Shown: positions 1 to 7,498 of the stretch, in pieces
Layout: every line of letters starts with the position of its first letter
Numbering within the stretch: the stretch's first letter is position 1
DNA from: Flavobacteriaceae bacterium UBA7684
GTDB lineage: Bacteria > Bacteroidota > Bacteroidia > Flavobacteriales > Flavobacteriaceae
Length of the DNA: 64,000 nucleotides
Direction: 5' to 3'
NCBI GenBank assembly: GCA_002482885.1
Contig: DLGW01000016.1
Location: 321,111-385,110 of the forward strand
Made by a program: the position numbers and the translations under genes
The notes under the pieces: model-generated
Database searches by the model: none
Told to the model about the DNA's origin: nothing
The model's input: the letters and a program-made list of their open reading frames with translations, nothing else

Positions 1-86
1 TAACCCTGTGCTATGGCAAATTGGGCAGTAGCTTGTTTTTTATAATCGTCGGAAAGCACTAAAAATTTTCGTTCTATCTCCTGCAT
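1..86 (-). CDS. CYTH-domain protein (triphosphate tunnel metalloenzyme family), N-terminal fragment
   Basis: Only the first 28 codons lie in the window; the gene continues past the left edge. The start is the ATG at 86. The visible N-terminus begins MQEIERKFLV, which is the E-x-E-x-K signature opening of CYTH/TTM proteins, where the paired glutamates bind metal and the lysine binds triphosphate. Members hydrolyse inorganic triphosphate or nucleoside triphosphates; the exact substrate cannot be told from this fragment. It lies 8 bp downstream of the metallopeptidase stop on the same strand, so the two may be co-transcribed. The call rests on one motif, but that motif is very characteristic at the extreme N-terminus. 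Confidence 0.8.
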   Translation of the reverse strand, partial: MQEIERKFLVLSDDYKKQATAQFAIAQG

Positions 87-94
87 TTGTTTAC

Positions 95-2311
95 TTATTG
101 TGACACTATGAATTTTTTGGTTTTTTTAGCTCCGGCTTCTTCTAATTGGAAAATATAAACTCCGCTTTGTAAATGGTGAATGTCTATTTTTTCACTCATA
201 TAATTTTCGTCAAAGTATTTTTGTTGAAAAACCAATCTGCCCCAACTATCGTAAATGGTAATTAAAGTATGAGTTTTGGTTTTGGGTAAGTAGTTGAATA
301 CAATATTTTCTTGAGCGGGTTGGGTGCCAAAAAGAATAAATTCATCCTCGCCTCCTTGTATGCTTCCAATGCTAAAAGGTTTTGCGTTAATGGCAAAATA
401 GATATTATCTACGGGCTCTATCAGTAATCTACAATTATTACTGAACAATAAATCGGGCGCTTTAACCGCTTCTGTTCCGTCGTTTGGAGTGTTTTCAGCC
501 AAGATTATATCAAAGTTTTCACCACCGTCTAACGACAGTTTAATGTTTACTAAAGAAGTATTGATTCCATTGCCATCGGTACCTGCCACATCCCAATTAA
601 TGATTTGATATTGGTTGTGAATCCATTTAACATTTCCGCTATTTTGAGTAGTAATTTTAAAAGGACCTACCGAAGCGGTGTTTACTTTGTTGGACGCTTG
701 TGTTGTTTGTCCACCATCTATGTGATTATCCCTAACCGTTAACACAAAATTCAAATCCCTTTTTACCGAGGGCAATACTTCCCATGGGGTGGAATTTCCC
801 GCTAAAACATCCTCTAGATTAGGGAAATATCTTATAGGGCTAGTTGTAGGTTTAAAAGATCTAAAAACAGGGCCAATACTAGATTCTGATACAGGGGGTT
901 GTTTAGATTGTTGTCTGTCGTATTGTTCCCAACAGTAAGTTAAGGTGTTTTCGTTATCTGTTGCGCTTCCTGTTAATTTAAATGGAGTACTGTGCGGAAT
1001 AGTATAGTTATTTAAGGAATTAATAACCGGAGGCGCATTACTAATAGTTGTAGTTTGGGCGCAATTGCCTAAATTTTGAATAAAAGTAACGATTTGATCC
1101 ACGCTTTTGGCATGAAAATAATCATCGGAGCGATCTTGAACATTGGGTTCGCAAATACCCGCATAAGCCATTATGGTAGAACCACTACCAGGTTCGTACG
1201 AGGAGCTAAAACTAATGCTGCCCTCGCAAGAATTATTAAAGGTGTGATAAGCCCCGAATTGATGACCAATTTCATGGGCTACAAAATCAATATCAAAAGG
1301 ATCGCCTACAGGTGCTGATGCTCCTGTAACTCCTTTGGCCTTGTTGCCTCCACAAACAGATTCTAAGTAAGCGACACCGCCACCACCTGTGCTTACCACG
1401 TGTCCGATATCATAGTTGTTAAAACCAATGGCGGCATCAATTACGGGTTCAACTTCTTCTAGTAATTGTTCTCCGTCACTGTTGGTAAAATTGTCTGAAT
1501 TGATAAAAATAACGCTGGTATTATTTGGAATTAACTGTAAAGTTGTTGCAAATTCTTTTTCAAAAACGCCGTTAACTCTGGTCATTGTCACATTTAAAGC
1601 GGATAATACTGCAGATTGTTTTTCTAATAAGGTGCCATTTTGTTTTCCTGCTCTTTTAATTTGAAAATCAGAGTATTCCACCGTGGTTGCCATAGCCAAT
1701 CTGTAGGTTCTAAAAACACCATCCGATAAAGCTGATTTTTTTGAAAACGGAGTGATTTCTAAATCATCCATTGGACTAACTTCTTTATTTAAACAAGTAA
1801 AAGGGGTTTTCTTTTGGATACTTTTTCGGTGATAAACAATGTAGTTGGTGGCATCTTGAGTATATGGGTCAATATATTCTGTTCCATTGGGTGTGAAAAT
1901 CTGGGCATGTAAACCAAAGTCGGTTAAGCTTAATCGGATGTTATTTCCTTTAGAATCGTTACCTGCATAAGATTTTATATGTGGGAATTTTTCAGCCAAT
2001 TCAGGGTGTAAAACATTTTTTTCGGAAATAGTAAACACGATAAAACCACCCTCGGAATTAGGGAATTCAAGAACGACAGGAGCTGTTTTTTGGTTGTAAT
2101 TTCCTAAAGCTGAACATTTTTTTAATTCAGCTTTTAATCCTTCTAAATCAAGTTCGTAAATTATAGATTCACTTGGGGTAGTTTTTCTTTCGCACATGGG
2201 TTTTTTAGCCGCTGTTTTAGCGGTAATAGGTTTCCAAAAATTATGCTGCGCGTACAACGGAAAAACAAAAAGAGTGATTAAAAATAAGTAGCGTAATTTT
2301 TGACTCATCAT
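95..2311 (-). CDS. Secreted reprolysin-like zinc metallopeptidase with T9SS type A sorting domain
   Basis: 738 residues. Residues 1-21 form a signal peptide ending ..FPLYAQ. A propeptide-like region fills about 25-195. The catalytic domain (about 200-415) carries the zinc site HEIGHQFGAYH, with H346, E347, H350 and H356 matching HExxHxxGxxH, typical of metzincins of the reprolysin (M12B-like) group. A region with beta-sandwich character follows (about 425-640). The last 70 residues form a type A Por secretion tail, ending in the usual GVYIFQL...KKFIVSQ pattern. The protein should be exported by Sec and then secreted or surface-attached through T9SS; its substrate is unknown. Starts at 2311 or 2308 (Met-Met) cannot be separated. 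A TATTTTTA sequence upstream is one mismatch from a -7 box. The CYTH gene follows 8 bp downstream. Confidence 0.9.
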   Translation of the reverse strand: MMSQKLRYLFLITLFVFPLYAQHNFWKPITAKTAAKKPMCERKTTPSESIIYELDLEGLKAELKKCSALGNYNQKTAPVVLEFPNSEGGFIVFTISEKNVLHPELAEKFPHIKSYAGNDSKGNNIRLSLTDFGLHAQIFTPNGTEYIDPYTQDATNYIVYHRKSIQKKTPFTCLNKEVSPMDDLEITPFSKKSALSDGVFRTYRLAMATTVEYSDFQIKRAGKQNGTLLEKQSAVLSALNVTMTRVNGVFEKEFATTLQLIPNNTSVIFINSDNFTNSDGEQLLEEVEPVIDAAIGFNNYDIGHVVSTGGGGVAYLESVCGGNKAKGVTGASAPVGDPFDIDFVAHEIGHQFGAYHTFNNSCEGSISFSSSYEPGSGSTIMAYAGICEPNVQDRSDDYFHAKSVDQIVTFIQNLGNCAQTTTISNAPPVINSLNNYTIPHSTPFKLTGSATDNENTLTYCWEQYDRQQSKQPPVSESSIGPVFRSFKPTTSPIRYFPNLEDVLAGNSTPWEVLPSVKRDLNFVLTVRDNHIDGGQTTQASNKVNTASVGPFKITTQNSGNVKWIHNQYQIINWDVAGTDGNGINTSLVNIKLSLDGGENFDIILAENTPNDGTEAVKAPDLLFSNNCRLLIEPVDNIYFAINAKPFSIGSIQGGEDEFILFGTQPAQENIVFNYLPKTKTHTLITIYDSWGRLVFQQKYFDENYMSEKIDIHHLQSGVYIFQLEEAGAKKTKKFIVSQ

Positions 2312-2371
2312 TTTTATGACTTGAAATTGGCGTTAGGTAAAAATATTCTTTTTAATGTAAAAAGATTACAA

Positions 2372-3367
2372 TCAGGTGTTAAATTCATAATCATGGTAAA
2401 CAGATTCAACTTCTTTAAGCACCTCGAATAATTGTAAGGGATTGTCTAAAGTCACCAATTTTTGTTTGTATTCTTTAAATCCGTGGATGTTCTTAAAATA
2501 ATTGGTGTAATGCCTGCGCATTTCTACGACACCTACCTTTTCGCCTTTCCATTCAATAGACCAAATCAAATGATTTCTAGCCGCTTCTACTCTTTGAGCA
2601 ATAGTGGGCGCGGGTAATATTTCTCCTGTTTTGGCAAAATGTTTAATCTCGTTAAAAATCCAAGGGTATCCAATGGCTGCACGTCCTATCATTACGCCGT
2701 CTACTCCGTATTTGTTTTTGTATTCTAAAGCTTTTTGTGGGGAATCAATATCGCCATTACCAAAAATGGGCATGGTGATTCTCGGATTGTTTTTTACCCG
2801 AGCAATGTGCGACCAATCCGCTTCGCCTTTATACATTTGTGCTCGAGTTCTTCCGTGTATGCTTAAAGCAGCTACACCAATATCTTGCAATCTTTCAGCT
2901 ACTTCGTCAATATTAATCATGTCGGTATCCCAACCCAAACGTGTTTTTACGGTAACGGGTAAAGAAGTGCTTTTGATTACTGCCTTAGTTAATCGAATCA
3001 TTAAGTCAATGTCTTTCAAAACACCCGCACCTGCACCTTTACAAACTACTTTTTTTACAGGGCAACCAAAATTAATGTCTACCAAATCGGGTTTTACAGT
3101 TTCTACAATTTTGGCAGACATCGCCATAGCTTCTTCGTCTCCGCCAAAGATTTGAATCCCTACAGGGCGTTCGTAATCAAAAATATCTAGTTTTTGAAGG
3201 CTTTTAATCGCGTCTCTGATTAAACCTTCCGAAGAAATAAATTCGCTGTATACCAAATCGGCGCCATGTATCTTACATAAGCGTCTAAAGGGAGGATCGC
3301 TCACGTCTTCCATAGGAGCCAATAAAAGCGGAAAATCAGGCAGTTCAATCGAACCAATTTTAACCAT
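2372..3367 (-). CDS. dusB: tRNA-dihydrouridine synthase (DusB type)
   Basis: 331 residues from the ATG at 3367. This enzyme reduces uridines in the tRNA D-loop using FMN and NADPH in the cytoplasm. The N-terminus contains LLLAPMEDVSDPPFR, the classic Dus FMN-binding opening. The catalytic cysteine is C102 in NFGCPVKKVV, and the downstream FMN-phosphate motifs (TVKTRLGWD, GNGDI, GVMIGRAAIG) are all present, giving a full-length TIM barrel plus helical tRNA-binding domain. An in-frame ATG at 3385 would add six residues, but family members normally begin MVKIG, so I prefer 3367. It lies about 60 bp upstream of the metallopeptidase gene on the same strand. Paralogue assignment (DusB rather than DusA/C) rests on overall resemblance. 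Confidence 0.93.
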   Translation of the reverse strand: MVKIGSIELPDFPLLLAPMEDVSDPPFRRLCKIHGADLVYSEFISSEGLIRDAIKSLQKLDIFDYERPVGIQIFGGDEEAMAMSAKIVETVKPDLVDINFGCPVKKVVCKGAGAGVLKDIDLMIRLTKAVIKSTSLPVTVKTRLGWDTDMINIDEVAERLQDIGVAALSIHGRTRAQMYKGEADWSHIARVKNNPRITMPIFGNGDIDSPQKALEYKNKYGVDGVMIGRAAIGYPWIFNEIKHFAKTGEILPAPTIAQRVEAARNHLIWSIEWKGEKVGVVEMRRHYTNYFKNIHGFKEYKQKLVTLDNPLQLFEVLKEVESVYHDYEFNT

Positions 3368-3458
3368 GATTGTAAATTTTTTCAAAAGTACAAAACAGAA
3401 CCCAAATTAAAAGAATTATTAGGGGGTTCCATAGCAATAGCGGTGGCGCGCTTTTCGC

Positions 3459-3472
3459 TCCGCCTAGGCGGA
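3459..3472. repeat. GC-rich 14-bp perfect palindrome in intergenic DNA
   Basis: TCCGCCTAGGCGGA is a perfect palindrome in an otherwise AT-rich gap between dusB and the amylase gene. Its surroundings (about 3440-3472) are clearly more GC-rich than the neighbouring genes. The hairpin at 58081-58105 shares the core TCCGCCTAxGGCGGA, so both may belong to one dispersed repeat family. No function can be assigned. Confidence 0.6.
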
Positions 3473-3543
3473 TTTGTTGCAGATATATTCACTGAATACC
3501 GCTAAAAAATAATTTATTTGGTGAAGTAATCGCTAATACAAAA

Positions 3544-3565
3544 AAACGGGGCAATTGCCCCGTTT
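3544..3565 (-). terminator. Rho-independent terminator of the amylase gene
   Basis: A perfect 22-nt inverted repeat (arms AAACGGGGCAA / TTGCCCCGTTT) sits 25 bp beyond the amylase stop. On the minus strand it is followed directly by a run of seven T, which is the layout of an intrinsic terminator for the 3590-5746 gene. Confidence 0.85.
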
Positions 3566-3589
3566 AAATATCTCAATAAGAATTAAAAC

Positions 3590-5746
3590 TTAGTTTTTAG
3601 CTAATTTTAAAATAGTACTTGCTCCAGATGGGGATTTGATTTTAACCACATATAATCCGTTAGCTAAATCATTAATATCAAAAGTGTGTTCCGCTTCAAA
3701 ATTACCATAAAACGTTTTTACTATTTTTCCTGAAAAATCAAATATTTCAAGGCCAGACACTGATTGATTGATTTTAAACGAACCTTGTGTAGGGTTTGGA
3801 TATAAATTTAAATCACCTTGTTGTAATGCATTATTTTCGGAAATACCTAATGTGCATTCCATTACTGCGGATCCATCTAAAGTAAAACAATTAGTGATGT
3901 ATGGTACTTTATCACCAATGGCAACAATATCTGCTGTTTGAGGTGAGCCACTTGTGCCTGAATTAAAAATAATATTTGTAGTAGCTACACCATCAAAAGT
4001 AAATGAATATTTTCCATTTGCATCAGGACCTTCCATTTGTTTTCCAGGCCAAGTAGTTCCTGCTACTGAACTAGGTACTACATTCCAGTAATGTATATTT
4101 ACTCTGGCATTCGTCCAAGTTGATGGCTTTTGAAAATAAACTGTAAAAGTTGTTGCGGTTAAAAAATTATATGTTTGCGTATCAACTGAAGATTTTGCAC
4201 CATCACTATCAATCGCTATAGCTTTTACAGTGGTGTTAGAGGTTACATTAAATGCAGCGGTGTATAATGTTGACGCAGCTGTTGGTTCAGTTCCATTGGT
4301 AGTGTAATAGATTTTTACACCCGCTTTATCATCAGTAGCTTCTAAAGTTACAGTTTTACTATCTCCTTGTAAAAATGAACCACCAACAGGTGAAATCTTT
4401 ACAGTCGGAGGTAAGTTAACAGCCGATTTAGACCAAACTGAATAATCCGTTCCTGATACATTTAAAATCCAACCATCTCCGGTAGGAGTCCAACTTCCAG
4501 ATCCAATTTTTACAGCAATTACTGGGTTAGCATCTGAAAAACTTTTTTTAATGTAAGCCGCATAAGTGCTATTTGATTGATTGATTGTAATTGAACTGTA
4601 CGCATTAATTTGATTGGCTTTTCTTACCGCCATGATTTTGTTAATGGCAACACTATTGTCTGTGTATATTCTGGTTACTCCGTCTTTTTTATAAGTACCT
4701 CCGTAATAATGAGGAGCCCAAACGCAAGGTATACCAGGATGTGTTAATATGTAAGCATAAGCCTTCATGATATTGTTATCTAAAATAGCTTCGGGTTTGG
4801 TGAATGTATCGTGGTTGTCTACAAAAGTTACCGATTTATCATCATAACCAATTAAACCTGCAGTTCCAGGCATTCTTCCGCCTGAATTTAAAACGCCATA
4901 ACTGTTGGATCTAACTGCGCTTGAAAGTTGATAGTAATTAGCAAAATCAAAAGCACCAGATTTGGCTGTAGTACCAGATAATTTATTTCCTGTACCGTCA
5001 ATCCAGTTTTTTAAATTGGTTGTGTTTCCGTCCCAAAATTCTCCTACAGAATAGTAAGGAGTACTAGCGTTGTTGTATTCTCCAAAATATTTAGCAGAAA
5101 ATCCTTTGGCTACATCCCATCTCCAACCTTTAAAACCTAAGGCTTTTAATCGGGTTAAATATTCCTTAACCCCATTTTGAACTGTGGCACTCGAGTGATC
5201 TAAATCACGCGCACCACTAAAATCATCGCCTGTGTCGTTGGCCCCTGTAGGTTTACAACCTGTAAAAGTGGCTGTTTGCACACTTCCGCCATCGTCATTA
5301 AAACAAATAGATTCACAGCCCCAAGTAGGTTCTGTAAAATCGGTCCAACTGGTGGTTCCGCCTCTGTGGTTTACGACAATGTCGGCAATAGGAGCAATTC
5401 CAAGGCTGTTAAATTTAGAAAGTAATGCCTTTAAATCCGCTTCTGTTCCCCAAGAGGTTACCGAAAAATTGTATAATTTGGTAGGAATGTAACCCACGCC
5501 TCCTGTAGATTGACTGGCGGGTGGTAACCAAACCATGTCAAAACCATTGGCTTTTAAGGTTGGAGCCTTGTCTAGGTAAAATTTGTACAATCCGCCCGCA
5601 TTTTTAACACGGGTTTGGGTGTGTTCGTCCCAACCAAAAGATTGAAACATAATGTCGTCTAAATATTCTTGCGAAGAAGAAACAGAGGGTATTAACGATA
5701 TACCCAAAACGAATGAAGCTAAAAGCTTGGTAAAGTTAAATTTCAT
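3590..5746 (-). CDS. Secreted GH13 alpha-amylase with CBM26-like module and T9SS type A sorting domain
   Basis: 718 residues with a signal peptide (about 1-25). The GH13 barrel covers about 27-440 with the four conserved regions intact: ADIVVNHRGG (121-130), GWRWDVAKGF with nucleophile D211, VGEFWDGN with acid/base E236, and VDNHDT with D313. It should therefore hydrolyse alpha-1,4-glucans. Next comes a chitobiase/hexosaminidase-C-like beta domain (about 445-530, YYTTNGTEPTA). A starch-binding module resembling CBM26 follows (about 533-625, IHYWNV...WPGKQM). The type A Por tail occupies about 640-718. Downstream is a strong terminator (3544-3565). The upstream gap holds TATCTTAG, one base off a -7 box. 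No susC/susD pair is nearby, so this enzyme is encoded alone. Family and secretion route are secure; the preferred polysaccharide is inferred. Confidence 0.93.
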   Translation of the reverse strand: MKFNFTKLLASFVLGISLIPSVSSSQEYLDDIMFQSFGWDEHTQTRVKNAGGLYKFYLDKAPTLKANGFDMVWLPPASQSTGGVGYIPTKLYNFSVTSWGTEADLKALLSKFNSLGIAPIADIVVNHRGGTTSWTDFTEPTWGCESICFNDDGGSVQTATFTGCKPTGANDTGDDFSGARDLDHSSATVQNGVKEYLTRLKALGFKGWRWDVAKGFSAKYFGEYNNASTPYYSVGEFWDGNTTNLKNWIDGTGNKLSGTTAKSGAFDFANYYQLSSAVRSNSYGVLNSGGRMPGTAGLIGYDDKSVTFVDNHDTFTKPEAILDNNIMKAYAYILTHPGIPCVWAPHYYGGTYKKDGVTRIYTDNSVAINKIMAVRKANQINAYSSITINQSNSTYAAYIKKSFSDANPVIAVKIGSGSWTPTGDGWILNVSGTDYSVWSKSAVNLPPTVKISPVGGSFLQGDSKTVTLEATDDKAGVKIYYTTNGTEPTAASTLYTAAFNVTSNTTVKAIAIDSDGAKSSVDTQTYNFLTATTFTVYFQKPSTWTNARVNIHYWNVVPSSVAGTTWPGKQMEGPDANGKYSFTFDGVATTNIIFNSGTSGSPQTADIVAIGDKVPYITNCFTLDGSAVMECTLGISENNALQQGDLNLYPNPTQGSFKINQSVSGLEIFDFSGKIVKTFYGNFEAEHTFDINDLANGLYVVKIKSPSGASTILKLAKN

Positions 5747-5910
5747 AGTTTTCTACTATTAGGGGTTAAAAAAGTCTACTAAGATACTAATTAATAACGG
5801 ATTAAGATTTGAGTTAAGGGAAAATTATTTCTTGGATGTAAAAACAAGTTGGTTTTTACTCTCACCTGACGTTTTTTGCGGTTTTCTGAAAGTTATTAAC
5901 AAACAGCTTT

Positions 5911-5970
5911 TTGCCACTTATGGCGAAAATCGCCCACTTATAGCTAAAATCGCCCGCTTATCGCCAAAAA
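5911..5970. repeat. Three tandem 20-bp degenerate repeats
   Basis: Three head-to-tail units of exactly 20 bp: 5911-5930, 5931-5950 and 5951-5970. The consensus is roughly CGCCCACTTATNGCNAAAAT. A decayed fourth start (CCGCCCAGAT) follows at 5971. The units are immediately adjacent with no spacers, so this is not a CRISPR array. Confidence 0.75.
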
Positions 5971-5991
5971 CCGCCCAGATATTTTTTTTTG

Positions 5992-6044
5992 GATTTGATT
6001 ATTTGATGCCTGAAATTTGACATCAAATAATTAAAAATCAAATC
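5992..6044. repeat. Imperfect inverted repeat in front of a short ORF
   Basis: The left arm GATTTGATTATTTGATG (5992-6008) is mirrored by a right arm (6021-6044) whose reverse complement reads GATTTGAT, seven extra bases, then TATTTGATG. The 12-nt loop and the position 3 bp before the ATG at 6048 suggest a regulatory hairpin or operator for that ORF. This is inference from position only. Confidence 0.5.
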
Positions 6045-6047
6045 GAT

Positions 6048-6182
6048 ATGCAAAAACTAGTTTTAGCTGGACTAATGGTAATTGTAACCTTAATGATTAG
6101 CTTTTTTATAGTTTGTTCCAATCAAGAGGTTTCTTGTAGTAGTAAAAGCACGCCAGTGTCTGTTTCTACAATCACTAAATAA
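6048..6182 (+). CDS. Possible 44-residue membrane peptide of unknown function
   Basis: A short open frame from the ATG at 6048 to the TAA at 6180-6182. The peptide starts MQKLVLAGLMVIVTLMISFF, a single hydrophobic helix of about 20 residues. A cysteine at position 23 and a Ser/Thr/Lys-rich tail follow (SCSSKSTPVSVSTITK). The helix and polar tail look like a real small membrane protein or a lipoprotein-like peptide, but the pre-cysteine residues (FIV-C) do not make a good lipobox. It converges on the HAD phosphatase gene with only 7 bp between stops, and an inverted repeat sits just before its start. I do not recognise the family, and it could be a chance frame. Confidence 0.4.
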   Translation: MQKLVLAGLMVIVTLMISFFIVCSNQEVSCSSKSTPVSVSTITK

Positions 6183-6189
6183 TTGAACC

Positions 6190-6990
6190 TTATAATATAA
6201 ATCTTTCTACTACTTCGGCAACTCCATCGTTGTTATTGGAAGCTACAATTACATCGGCTTTATGGCGTAATTCGGGGGTTACATTGTCTACCCAAACGCC
6301 TAAACCAGCGTATTCCACCATGCTTAAATCATTACCCGCATTACCCACAGCAATAATTTCACTTTGCTGAATATTTAATCTTTCAGCCAATAATTTTAAA
6401 CTAGCCGCTTTGTCTACGCCTGGTGGAACCACTTCTAAGAAAAAAGGTTTGGAGCGCGCAATGCTTAAATGTGGCATCACTTTTTTTAAGTCTTCTTCTA
6501 CTTCTTTTAAGTATGAAGGTTCTTCAAGTAAAATACATTTAATGGCTGAAGTGTAAACGGCGGTTTTAAAACAGTCCACTTTGTGATGTTCCATTTCTGT
6601 TAGATTGATTTCTATGTCAATGTATTCAGAATGGGTTTCACTAACAATTTTACCGTCTAAATAAGTGATGATATGTGTATTGCTTTTTAAGCTGTAATCG
6701 TGAATTTCGTGAATTTGCTGCTGGCTTAAACTTTGTTCGAAGATGACTTGATTGTCTTTCAGTTGAGTAATCACCGCACCGTTATATGATAGCATATATG
6801 AATCATAAATATCTAACTGTAATTCTTTAGCAAATTTAGTCATGGCAGGGGTAGGTCTTCCTGAGGCTAAAACCACATAAACACCTTTTTCTTGTGCTTG
6901 TAAAAGTCTTTTTTTATTTCGGTCTGATATTTTGTGATCGTCGGTTAACAGGGTGTCATCCATGTCTAACACCAGCATTTTGTATTTCAT
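6190..6990 (-). CDS. Cof-type HAD-IIB family phosphatase
   Basis: 266 residues from the ATG at 6990. Motif I is LVLDMDDTLL, with the nucleophilic aspartate and acid/base aspartate four residues in. Motif II is VVLASGRPTP, and the C-terminal motif is ...IIAVGNAGNDLSMVEYAG, supplying the metal-binding aspartate. The large type IIB cap lies between. Members dephosphorylate sugar phosphates, FMN precursors or PLP; the substrate here cannot be inferred. An upstream ATG at 7017 would overlap crcB by 23 bp. The 6990 start leaves a 4-bp gap after the crcB stop and gives the usual N-terminus (MKYKMLVLDMDD), so I prefer it. It is probably co-transcribed with crcB. Confidence 0.88.
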   Translation of the reverse strand: MKYKMLVLDMDDTLLTDDHKISDRNKKRLLQAQEKGVYVVLASGRPTPAMTKFAKELQLDIYDSYMLSYNGAVITQLKDNQVIFEQSLSQQQIHEIHDYSLKSNTHIITYLDGKIVSETHSEYIDIEINLTEMEHHKVDCFKTAVYTSAIKCILLEEPSYLKEVEEDLKKVMPHLSIARSKPFFLEVVPPGVDKAASLKLLAERLNIQQSEIIAVGNAGNDLSMVEYAGLGVWVDNVTPELRHKADVIVASNNNDGVAEVVERFIL

Positions 6991-6994
6991 GTAT

Positions 6995-7378
6995 TTATAT
7001 AATTGATTTCCCAACAATACTCATTCCTGCCCAAACGGCTAACAATCCTAAAATTACACTAGCGGTGATGTAAAGTATAGCGGTTAGGGTTTGACCAGAT
7101 TGTAATAGATTGATGTTTTCTGATGAAAAGGTGGAAAAAGTGGTGAACCCGCCACAAAATCCAGTAATAAAAAGTAATCTTAATTCTGGTGAAGCAACGT
7201 TTTGTTTGTCTAAAACACCCATTAATAATCCGATAATTAAGCAGCCCAAAATGTTTACCATAAAAGTGGCTAATGGAAATTGGGTTTGAAAATATTTGGC
7301 GACCAGTAAGGAATTTACATATCGTAGTATGCTTCCTATGGCGCCTCCGATCCCGACAAGTATGATGGCCTTGGTCAT
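6995..7378 (-). CDS. crcB: Fluoride ion channel CrcB
   Basis: 127 residues, the standard length for a single CrcB/Fluc subunit. Four hydrophobic helices are evident. The N-terminus has GIGGAIGSILRY, the middle has FMVNILGCLIIG with the pore asparagine, and helix 3 carries GFCGGFTTFSTF, the hallmark phenylalanine-lined fluoride pathway. Fluc channels work as antiparallel dimers that export F- down its gradient at the inner membrane. It is first in a likely two-gene unit with the HAD phosphatase. I looked for a fluoride riboswitch in the 70 bp upstream and saw none. Confidence 0.95.
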   Translation of the reverse strand: MTKAIILVGIGGAIGSILRYVNSLLVAKYFQTQFPLATFMVNILGCLIIGLLMGVLDKQNVASPELRLLFITGFCGGFTTFSTFSSENINLLQSGQTLTAILYITASVILGLLAVWAGMSIVGKSII

Positions 7379-7457
7379 TTTATGATGATTCAGATAATTT
7401 ATTCATACAATATTATTGATTTTTTAAAATAAAAAACACTACTTCTGTTTTTGTTGT

Positions 7458-7465
7458 TATTTTTG
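7458..7465 (+). promoter_or_regulatory. -7 box of the guaA promoter
   Basis: TATTTTTG matches the Bacteroidetes -7 consensus TAnnTTTG exactly and is followed by CCC. A start site a few bases downstream would give a leader of about 30 nt to the ATG at 7499. It also places an alternative upstream start (7451) outside the transcript. No clear -33 TTG partner is visible. Confidence 0.6.
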
Positions 7466-7498
7466 CCCACTATATTTCATTTTTTCAAATATTTGCTC

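Larger units (their letters stand above)
5747..6047. other. Gene-poor intergenic region upstream of the amylase gene
   Basis: About 300 bp between the amylase start and the short ORF at 6048. It should contain the amylase promoter (minus strand, near 5765-5790), three 20-bp tandem repeats (5911-5970), a poly-T stretch, and an imperfect inverted repeat (5992-6044). I see no convincing protein-coding gene here; an open frame at 5832-6020 runs through the repeats and has no recognisable features. Confidence 0.6.

Noticed and set aside
2604..3155. 183-residue plus-strand open frame
   Set aside because: It lies wholly antisense to dusB, whose motifs are intact, and has no recognisable protein features.
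5911..5970. Possible CRISPR array
   Set aside because: The 20-bp units are directly adjacent with no spacers, only three copies exist, and no cas gene is present.
5832..6020. 62-residue plus-strand open frame
   Set aside because: It translates the tandem repeats and a poly-T tract and has no support as a gene.
7379..7450. Fluoride riboswitch upstream of crcB
   Set aside because: The short AT-rich leader lacks the conserved GG-rich pseudoknot segments of that class.
7451..7498. Longer N-terminus of GMP synthase
   Set aside because: A consensus -7 box lies within this stretch and the added residues do not match the family; the ATG at 7499 fits.
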